Source of the DNA: Arcobacter sp.
GTDB lineage: Bacteria; Campylobacterota; Campylobacteria; Campylobacterales; Arcobacteraceae
Direction of reading: 5' to 3'
DNA length: 5,068 bases
Assembly (NCBI GenBank): GCA_030635995.1
Contig: DAOVXU010000136.1
Span: 1 to 5,068 of the forward strand
A model generated the notes under the pieces. It worked only from the letters and a program-made list of their open reading frames with translations, had not been told where the DNA came from and did not search any database. How positions within the stretch are numbered: position 1 is the stretch's first letter; each line of letters begins with the position of its first letter. A program made the translations under genes and the position numbers. Below are positions 1 through 5,068 of the stretch, piece after piece.

Positions 1-337
1 ATGGAAGTAAAATATTATCTTCTACACTTAAAGTTGGTATTAAATTATATTTTTGAAATATAAAACCAATATTCTTTCTTCTATATAATGCGGCAAAATT
101 ATCAGGTAATTTTGATATTCTCTTATCATCAACAATAACTTCCCCTGTAGTTGGTTTACTTAAAGCTGCAAGAAGTGATAAAATTGTACTCTTTCCACTT
201 CCACTAGCTCCCTTTAAAACAATTAATTCACCCTCTTTAACTTCCAAACTTATATCATTTAAGGCAGTTACTTTATTATTTTTATTAATCTCATAAACTT
301 TTGTTACATTTTCTAATTTAATTATTGTATTTTTCAT
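1..337 (-). CDS. ABC transporter ATP-binding protein, LolD/MacB type (partial, 3' end outside window)
   Basis: This is the N-terminal 112 codons of an ABC ATPase; the rest lies beyond the left edge. The reading begins MKNTIIKLENVTKVYE. It has a complete Walker A, GASGSGKST at residues 43-51, and a Q-loop with Q95 in the context IGFIFQKYNLIPTLSVEDN. That Q-loop context is typical of the LolD/MacB/FtsE group of ATPases that pair with FtsX-type permeases. The signature motif, Walker B and H-loop would lie past the edge and cannot be checked. The ATG overlaps the permease stop by one base (TAATG), and a good ribosome site, GAGGTG (plus-strand 346-351), stands 8 bases upstream, so this start is secure. 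The expected role is cytoplasmic ATP hydrolysis driving the adjacent permease. The family assignment is firm; the transported or extruded substrate is unknown. Confidence 0.93.
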   Translation of the reverse strand, partial: MKNTIIKLENVTKVYEINKNNKVTALNDISLEVKEGELIVLKGASGSGKSTILSLLAALSKPTTGEVIVDDKRISKLPDNFAALYRRKNIGFIFQKYNLIPTLSVEDNILLP

Positions 338-1527
338 TATCTTATCACCTCGTCAGTTTCAAGAGTAGCTATTCTCCAAGATGGTATAATAGTTGCTGCA
401 ATATATATAGGGACACTTAAAAAGAAAACTAAAAATAGTGTTTGAAAGTCAAATGCAAAAGGTAAAGCAAATGTAGGTTTTAATTGACTATATCCTATAA
501 ATATATCTCTTAAAACTGGTGCTTGAAATATATATACAAAAGTAAATGCCAAAATAATCCCTACAATATATGCAATAAAAGAGATGATAAAACTTTCATA
601 AAATTTCTCTTTAAGTATATCATCAACAGTCCACCCAATTGCTTTTAAAATACCTATCTCTTTTTTTTCTTCACTTGTCACACCACTTGATTTATCATAA
701 ATAATAATAAAAAATGTAAATAAAGCTACAATAAAAATAGCTAAAAATACACCACTTTTATAGTCAAAAATATTTTGATAACTCACTTTTAAGTCTTCAT
801 TACTTATAATCTTTGTATCTGGTAAAAGATGCTCTATTTTTTGTATCACTGTTGGAATCTCCTCAGGATTTGCAACTTTTACAACTATATCAGTTGCTTG
901 TTCCTCATCCATATCAAATATTTCTCGTGCATCATCTTTTGATAAAACAATCATATCATTTGATTCCAATTGTTTATTACTATTAAATACCCCACCAATA
1001 TATATTTTCTTAAATGTTCCATCTGGTTTTATAAAATTAAAATAATTTTTATAATAATTTTGACTCATCACCTCTTTTACCCCAGAACCAACAATCATAG
1101 AAGAATCACTACTTAATTGTTCTATATCAAATTTTGTTACTATATCTTCAAAACTATTTTTATATTGTTTTTCATATTGATCAAGTCCAGAAACAGTAAA
1201 ATTTACCCCAGCATTTTCAAAATAATAATAACCCCAAACCCTTGCAACAGCATCCGTAACCCCAGCAAGTGCTACTATATCATCAACAGCAGAAATATCT
1301 ATATCATATGCTTTTCCAGCTTTAATCTTTTGTACAATTATCTGAGGTAAAGCTGTCACTGTTGAGTCTAATTCATGTTTAATAGAGTATGATATAAAAA
1401 ATATTGAAGTTAAAAGAAAAGTTAGCATTGTAAAAATTATAGTTATAAAAAAACTTTTACTTTTTTGTCTTAAAATTGCATTTATTGCATACTGTATTAA
1501 ATATAAATTTATTTTATTTTTAATCAT
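337..1527 (-). CDS. FtsX/MacB-family ABC transporter permease
   Basis: A 396-aa inner-membrane permease with the four-helix FtsX/MacB layout. Membrane helix 1 is at about residues 26-48, followed by a large extracytoplasmic domain (about 50-258). Helices 2-4 are at about 259-279, 310-334 and 362-381. Two family hallmarks are visible: the cytoplasmic coupling segment EEKKEIGILKAIGW (286-299) after helix 2, and the C-terminal P382-x3-IATLETDEVIR tail. MacB fuses the ATPase and permease in about 650 residues; here the ATPase is the separate next gene. In MacB and LolCDE such permeases convert ATP hydrolysis into periplasmic movements rather than forming a classical channel; whether this one expels small molecules, handles lipoproteins or does something else is not shown. 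The ATG lies inside the end of the preceding small gene (ATGATTAA, 8-base overlap), with AGGA (plus-strand 1534-1537) 6 bases upstream. Confidence 0.93.
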   Translation of the reverse strand: MIKNKINLYLIQYAINAILRQKSKSFFITIIFTMLTFLLTSIFFISYSIKHELDSTVTALPQIIVQKIKAGKAYDIDISAVDDIVALAGVTDAVARVWGYYYFENAGVNFTVSGLDQYEKQYKNSFEDIVTKFDIEQLSSDSSMIVGSGVKEVMSQNYYKNYFNFIKPDGTFKKIYIGGVFNSNKQLESNDMIVLSKDDAREIFDMDEEQATDIVVKVANPEEIPTVIQKIEHLLPDTKIISNEDLKVSYQNIFDYKSGVFLAIFIVALFTFFIIIYDKSSGVTSEEKKEIGILKAIGWTVDDILKEKFYESFIISFIAYIVGIILAFTFVYIFQAPVLRDIFIGYSQLKPTFALPFAFDFQTLFLVFFLSVPIYIAATIIPSWRIATLETDEVIR

Positions 1528-1837
1528 TTACTATCCTATTTGGAATATTATTTACTAAAGTTGAGTGGTTATACACAAAAGATGTAGGAAAATATTCTCT
1601 TAAATTTCCGTCATCTTGATATATAGAAAATATATTTGCTAAACTTCGATGCCTTGTGTATGAAGCTTCTGTAGCAATAGCTAAATCTGGAAGACCTATT
1701 ATTTTTACAAAAGTTAACTTTTGATTTAATATATCATCAGTCATCGACTTAGTATTTAAAAGATAAATAGATTGAAATATCAATATACTAAATAACCCTC
1801 CAATAATATAAAAAAGACCAATACTTCTTCTAGTCAT
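1520..1837 (-). CDS. small single-pass membrane protein of unknown function, first gene of the ABC operon
   Basis: A 105-aa protein that I cannot assign to a named family. It starts MTRRSIG and has one hydrophobic segment at about residues 7-27. The two arginines before it suggest the N-terminus stays in the cytoplasm and about 75 residues face the periplasm. There is no lipobox or cysteine. The soluble part contains a composed stretch, LPDLAIATEASYTRHRS (49-65), followed by an acidic YQDDGN and a FPTSF segment, which looks like a constrained domain rather than random linker. The start is well supported: AAGGTG (plus-strand 1845-1850) lies 7 bases upstream, and an in-frame TAG sits two codons before the ATG. 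The stop overlaps the permease start by 8 bases, so the two are probably translationally coupled. The inferred role is a partner or extracytoplasmic sensor for the ABC system. Its reality as a gene is well supported; its function is unknown. Confidence 0.85.
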   Translation of the reverse strand: MTRRSIGLFYIIGGLFSILIFQSIYLLNTKSMTDDILNQKLTFVKIIGLPDLAIATEASYTRHRSLANIFSIYQDDGNLREYFPTSFVYNHSTLVNNIPNRIVND

Positions 1838-1872
1838 CTGCTAACACCTTATAATAATTATTCATTTATCTT

Positions 1873-1881
1873 ATTCTATCA
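1873..1881 (-). promoter_or_regulatory. candidate extended -10 promoter of the ABC operon
   Basis: Read on the minus strand this is TGATAGAAT: a TAGAAT -10-like box preceded by TGn, the extended -10 arrangement. It lies about 35 bases upstream of the small gene's ATG, a sensible distance. No good -35 box is visible at 17 bp, which is usual for Campylobacterota sigma-70 promoters. In such AT-rich sequence a match of this kind arises easily by chance. Confidence 0.35.
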
Positions 1882-1969
1882 TATTGTTAATTAAATTTTA
1901 ATGTCATAAAGAGACTTTAAATAAATATAAAAATTATTATTCTCTGAATAAAATACAATGATTTAACAG

Positions 1970-1986
1970 TATAATTTAGCTATAAT
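1970..1986 (+). promoter_or_regulatory. candidate aspC promoter with two TATAAT boxes
   Basis: Two exact TATAAT hexamers occur at 1970-1975 and 1981-1986, 11 bp apart start to start. They sit 42-58 bases before the aspC ATG. Either could be the -10 element of the aspC-fieF-radA transcript; the second would give a leader of about 30-35 bases. No convincing -35 box is present, in keeping with Campylobacterota promoters. Which box is used, or whether both are, cannot be told from sequence. Confidence 0.45.
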
Positions 1987-2014
1987 TGTATTTAAAATTA
2001 ATTAATGCATTACT

Positions 2015-2021
2015 AGAAGGA
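2015..2021 (+). promoter_or_regulatory. ribosome binding site deciding the aspC start
   Basis: AGAAGGA lies 6 bases before the ATG at 2028. This favours that ATG over the in-frame TTG at 1986, which overlaps the predicted -10 box and would add 14 residues with no counterpart in the family. Confidence 0.8.
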
Positions 2022-2027
2022 AAACAT

Positions 2028-3206
2028 ATGAATACAAATTTAGCAAAAAGAATGGATACCCTATCTCCATCAATGACAATAGCAATATCTACATTAGCAC
2101 AAGAGTTAAAAGCCCAAGGTAAAGATGTCTTAAGTTTTAGTGCAGGTGAACCAGATTTTGATACACCACAACTTATCAAAGATAGTGCAATTGAAGCTTT
2201 AAATAGTGGTAAAACAAAATATACTGCGGTTGCTGGTACTGTTGAAGTTAAAACAGCTATAAAAAATAAATTAAAAAAAGAGAATAATTTAGATTATAAT
2301 ATATCTGATATTATGGTAAATGTTGGTGCTAAGCATAGTTTATTTAATCTTTTTCAAGCACTTATAGATGAAGGTGATGAAGTGATTATCCCTGCTCCTT
2401 ATTGGGTAACTTATCCAGAATTAGCAAAATATAGTGGGGGAATTCCTATTGAAGTTCTAACTGATGATGCAAGTGAATTTAAAATGACTGCTCAACAATT
2501 AAAAGATGCAATTACACCAAAAACAAAAATGTTAATATTAACAACTCCATCAAATCCAACTGGTTCAGTTTATTCAAAATCAGAACTTGAAGCGATTGGT
2601 GAAGTTTTAAAAGGTACTGATATTTGGGTAATAAGTGATGAGATGTATGAGAAACTTGTATATGATGGTTTAGAGTTTACCGCAACTGCAAGTGTAAGTG
2701 ATGATATGTACCAAAGAACTGTTACTGTTAATGGTTTGAGTAAATCTGTTGCAATGACAGGTTGGAGATTTGGTTATTTAGCAACTCCTCATAAAGAGCT
2801 AATTAAAGCTATGACTAAATTACAATCACAATCAACATCAAATATAAATTCTATTACACAATATGCTTCAATAACAGCACTTGAAGGTAAAGTTGATGAA
2901 GATATTGAGATGATGAGAGTACAATTTGAAAAAAGAAGAGATATAGCTTGTGAACTATTAAATGATATTGATGGATTAAGTGTTATTAAACCTCAAGGTG
3001 CTTTTTACCTTTTTGTAAATATTAAAGAGATTGAAGAAGATAGTTTAGAATTTTGTAAAAAAATGTTAGCTGATACAGGTGTAGCAGTTGTACCTGGTCT
3101 TGGATTTGGACTTGATGGTTATTTTAGATTTTCATTTGCTACAGCTGAAGATATTATAAGAGATGGAATTGCGAGAATCTCTAAATTTGTAGGAACTTAT
3201 AAATAG
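2028..3206 (+). CDS. aspC: aspartate aminotransferase, class I PLP enzyme (subgroup Ib)
   Basis: A 392-aa cytoplasmic enzyme expected to interconvert aspartate + 2-oxoglutarate with oxaloacetate + glutamate, using pyridoxal phosphate. The family signatures are all present: SAGEPDFDTP (38-47), GAKHSL with K102, the ring-stacking W126 in PYWVTY, N176 in PSNPTG, D204 and Y207 in SDEMYE, the Schiff-base lysine K239 in NGLSKSVAMTGWRFGY, and the substrate carboxylate-binding R367 in YFRFSFA. K102 aligns with the acidic side-chain-binding lysine of Thermus AspC, which supports aspartate as substrate. Length is normal for the subgroup. Some subgroup Ib enzymes also transaminate prephenate; here the usual KPS near the N-terminus is S13-P14-S15, so that second activity is doubtful. 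The start at 2028 is chosen from the ribosome site and the family's N-terminus. The gene heads a plus-strand operon and overlaps the next gene by 1 base (TAGTG). Confidence 0.95.
   Translation: MNTNLAKRMDTLSPSMTIAISTLAQELKAQGKDVLSFSAGEPDFDTPQLIKDSAIEALNSGKTKYTAVAGTVEVKTAIKNKLKKENNLDYNISDIMVNVGAKHSLFNLFQALIDEGDEVIIPAPYWVTYPELAKYSGGIPIEVLTDDASEFKMTAQQLKDAITPKTKMLILTTPSNPTGSVYSKSELEAIGEVLKGTDIWVISDEMYEKLVYDGLEFTATASVSDDMYQRTVTVNGLSKSVAMTGWRFGYLATPHKELIKAMTKLQSQSTSNINSITQYASITALEGKVDEDIEMMRVQFEKRRDIACELLNDIDGLSVIKPQGAFYLFVNIKEIEEDSLEFCKKMLADTGVAVVPGLGFGLDGYFRFSFATAEDIIRDGIARISKFVGTYK
3191..3195 (+). promoter_or_regulatory. ribosome binding site for the GTG start of the cation exporter
   Basis: AGGAA within the last codons of aspC stands 10 bases before the GTG at 3206. 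It supports this non-ATG start, together with the TAGTG stop-start overlap and the lack of any in-frame ATG before codon 109. Confidence 0.6.
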
Positions 3207-4114
3207 TGATCTCAGCAGAAAAAAAAGCAACCATTGTCTCAAGTAGTGTTGCTGCTGTTCTTACTTTACTTAAGCTTACAGTTGGTATATTAAGTGGTTC
3301 AGTTGCTGTATTAGCAAGTGCTGTTGATAGTGTACTTGATCTATTTGTATCTATATTTAACTATTTTGCTATTTCAAATTCTGAAAAACCTGCTGATAGT
3401 CAATTTAACTATGGTCGTGGTAAAATTGAAGCCTTAGCAAGTGTAATAGAGGGTACTATTATTACTATATCTGGATTCTTTTTATTATATCAAGCTATTA
3501 CAAAATATATAAATGATACAGTTTCTACAATGGGTGAAACATCAATTATTGTTATGCTTATTTCACTTTTTATCACAATAGGACTTGTAGCATATCTAAA
3601 TGCTGTTGCTAAAAAAACGAATAATATGGTAATAAAAGCTGATGCACTTCACTATAAAACTGATGTATGGACAAATATAGCTGTCCTTATATCTTTATTT
3701 GGTGTTTATTTTACATCTTATGAAATTATTGATGTTATTATTGGTGGAGCTATATCTATATATATTATATATAGTGCATATGAACTAATTGAAGATGGTA
3801 TTTTAGTTTTACTTGATAACTCTTTAGATGAAGAGACAACAGAAGAGATTATTAAAGTTATAGGTGGAGAACACAAAGTAAATGACTATCATTTTTTAAA
3901 AACAAGAACGGCAGGACACAATAATTTTGTAGATGTACATTTGGTTTTTGATTGTATTATTACACTTATGGAAGCTCATAGAATTAGCGATAAAATAGAA
4001 GATGAAATTGAACAATTAGATAAAAATAAACATTGGATTATCAATATACATCTTGATCCATATGATGATTCACAGATAAATGAAGAACATTATCAAACGA
4101 GTATAGATGGCTAA
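3206..4114 (+). CDS. fieF: cation diffusion facilitator (FieF/YiiP-like divalent metal exporter)
   Basis: A 302-aa inner-membrane metal/proton antiporter, expected to export Zn(II), Fe(II) or similar ions as a homodimer. Six helices are visible at about residues 8-29, 33-55, 76-98, 113-134, 150-170 and 174-195, followed by a cytoplasmic domain. Compared with E. coli YiiP, the transport site A is intact: D41 and D45 (helix 2), H149 and D153 (helix 5). The dimer-stabilising cytoplasmic site C is also intact: H229, H245, H258, H282 and D284. The loop site B is not: D64 is kept, but the two histidines align with F67 and R71. The GTG start overlaps the aspC stop by one base. The last 8 bases overlap the radA start (ATGGCTAA). 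The CDF family is certain and the FieF subgroup likely; the exact metal is inferred only from the DD-HD site. Confidence 0.93.
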   Translation: MISAEKKATIVSSSVAAVLTLLKLTVGILSGSVAVLASAVDSVLDLFVSIFNYFAISNSEKPADSQFNYGRGKIEALASVIEGTIITISGFFLLYQAITKYINDTVSTMGETSIIVMLISLFITIGLVAYLNAVAKKTNNMVIKADALHYKTDVWTNIAVLISLFGVYFTSYEIIDVIIGGAISIYIIYSAYELIEDGILVLLDNSLDEETTEEIIKVIGGEHKVNDYHFLKTRTAGHNNFVDVHLVFDCIITLMEAHRISDKIEDEIEQLDKNKHWIINIHLDPYDDSQINEEHYQTSIDG

Positions 4115-5068
4115 AAAGAAGTCTTCAATATTTGAGTGCCAACATTGTGCAGAGCAAAGTGCAAAATGGCTTGGAAAATGCCCAAATTGTGGAGCGTGGG
4201 AAAGTTTTTATGAACTAACTACAGAGCAAAGAGAAACTATTAAAAAAGTTTCTAAACTTTCTACTTCAGAATCAAAAGCAATACCAATAACTCAAATAGA
4301 ACAAGATAATATCACTAGATTTTCCACTTTAAATGAAGAGTTTGATTTAGTTATGGGTGGGGGGATAGTACCTGGAAGTTTAACTTTAATTGGTGGAAGC
4401 CCAGGTGTTGGTAAATCTACTCTACTTCTAAAAATTGCAGGAAATTTAGCAAAAAGTGGTAAAAAAGTTTTATATGTATCAGGTGAAGAATCTGGTAGTC
4501 AAATAAAAATGCGAGCAACTAGACTAGATGCAAATGAAGAGAATCTTTTTTTACTTTCTCAAATACAACTAGAAGCTATACAAGATGAACTTTTAAGACA
4601 AGATTATGAGATAGCGATAATTGACTCTATCCAAACAATATATTCAGATAAATTAACATCAGCACCAGGGAGTGTATCACAAGTAAGAGAGATAACTTTT
4701 GAACTTATGAGAAAAGCTAAAGATACTGATATAGCTATGTTTATCATTGGACATATTACTAAAGATGGTTCTATTGCAGGTCCTAGAGTATTGGAACATA
4801 TGGTTGATACTGTATTATATTTTGAAGGTGAAAGTAGTAAAGAGATACGAATGCTTCGCGGATTTAAAAATCGTTTTGGTTCAACTTCTGAAATTGGTAT
4901 ATTTGAGATGACACAAAATGGACTTGAAAGTGCAAAAGATATTACAAATAAGTTCTTCTCAAAAGATACAAATCAAGCGGGAAGTTGCCTTACCGTTACA
5001 GCTGAAGGAAGTCGTGCTTTAATTCTTGAAGTTCAAGCACTAGTTTCAACCTCAAATCATCCAAATCC
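4107..5068 (+). CDS. radA: DNA repair protein RadA (Sms), partial (3' end outside window)
   Basis: The first 320 codons of a protein normally about 450 aa; the right edge cuts it. RadA is a RecA-like hexameric helicase that drives branch migration in homologous recombination. Visible in order are: an N-terminal four-cysteine zinc finger (C11, C14, C25, C28); Walker A GSPGVGKST (97-105); a Walker B region ending IAIIDS (169-174); the RadA-specific KNRFG motif (254-258); and the start of the Lon-protease-like C-terminal domain from about 290 (GSCLTVTAEGSRALILE). All catalytic elements within the window are intact. The ATG overlaps the exporter's stop by 8 bases. No strong ribosome site is seen before it, so translation probably depends on coupling to the upstream gene. 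The start is supported by the MAKKKS...C-x2-C beginning typical of RadA. Confidence 0.97.
   Translation, partial: MAKKKSSIFECQHCAEQSAKWLGKCPNCGAWESFYELTTEQRETIKKVSKLSTSESKAIPITQIEQDNITRFSTLNEEFDLVMGGGIVPGSLTLIGGSPGVGKSTLLLKIAGNLAKSGKKVLYVSGEESGSQIKMRATRLDANEENLFLLSQIQLEAIQDELLRQDYEIAIIDSIQTIYSDKLTSAPGSVSQVREITFELMRKAKDTDIAMFIIGHITKDGSIAGPRVLEHMVDTVLYFEGESSKEIRMLRGFKNRFGSTSEIGIFEMTQNGLESAKDITNKFFSKDTNQAGSCLTVTAEGSRALILEVQALVSTSNHPN

Noticed and set aside
1117..1350. 77-aa plus-strand open frame
   Set aside because: It lies entirely antisense to the well-supported FtsX-type permease, has low-complexity Ile/Phe/Tyr/Asn-rich composition and no good ribosome site.
1907..1919. Inverted repeat TAAAG-AGA-CTTTA in the intergenic region as a terminator or operator
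   Set aside because: Arms of only five mostly A/T pairs, with no T-run after it in a useful orientation; too weak to call.
1937..1951. Inverted repeat TTATTC-TCT-GAATAA as a possible operator
   Set aside because: Six-base perfect arms are expected by chance in a 190-bp region this AT-rich; no regulator family is suggested by it.
1986..2027. Longer aspC reading starting at TTG 1986
   Set aside because: The TTG overlaps the putative -10 box, adds residues unlike the family's N-terminus, and the ATG at 2028 has a good ribosome site.
1838..2027. Possible small RNA or riboswitch in the divergent intergenic region
   Set aside because: No stable GC-containing stem, no recognisable riboswitch core and no terminator were seen; the sequence is uniformly A/T-rich.
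1976..2179. 67-aa minus-strand open frame over the aspC start
   Set aside because: It is antisense to conserved aspC codons and covers the aspC promoter region; no family resemblance or ribosome site.

Overview
The window is strongly AT-rich and densely coded, with almost every gene overlapping the next. The gene content (a 392-aa subgroup Ib aspartate aminotransferase with Campylobacter-like sequence, followed by a FieF-type cation exporter and RadA) and the heavy A/T third-position bias suggest a member of the Campylobacterota, most likely of the Arcobacter clade. The genus is an inference from protein resemblance recalled from memory; no database search was possible.

Left part (positions 1-1837, minus strand). 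A compact operon reads from right to left. It starts with a 105-aa protein of unknown function carrying one N-terminal membrane segment. Next come a 396-aa four-helix FtsX/MacB-type permease and an ABC ATPase of the LolD/MacB type, which is cut by the left window edge after 112 codons. The first two genes overlap by 8 bases and the last two by 1 base, so the three products are probably made together. They look like one membrane machine: a split, mechanotransmission-type ABC system plus a small membrane-anchored partner. Its substrate cannot be read from the sequence.

Middle (1838-2027). A 190-bp AT-rich divergent intergenic region separates the two operons. It holds candidate promoters in both directions, including two TATAAT boxes 11 bp apart in front of aspC. 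No RNA gene or convincing terminator was seen.

Right part (2028-5068, plus strand). aspC (392 aa) is followed by a fieF-like CDF metal exporter (302 aa, GTG start, 1-base overlap) and by radA (8-base overlap, cut by the right edge after 320 codons). Catalytic and metal-binding residues are intact in all three wherever the window allows a check. The set joins amino-acid metabolism, divalent-metal efflux and recombinational repair in one transcript; the members share no obvious pathway.

No mobile element, CRISPR array, tRNA, rRNA or frameshifted gene was seen. Most of the window is ordinary chromosome. The least explained item is the small membrane-anchored protein that heads the ABC operon.
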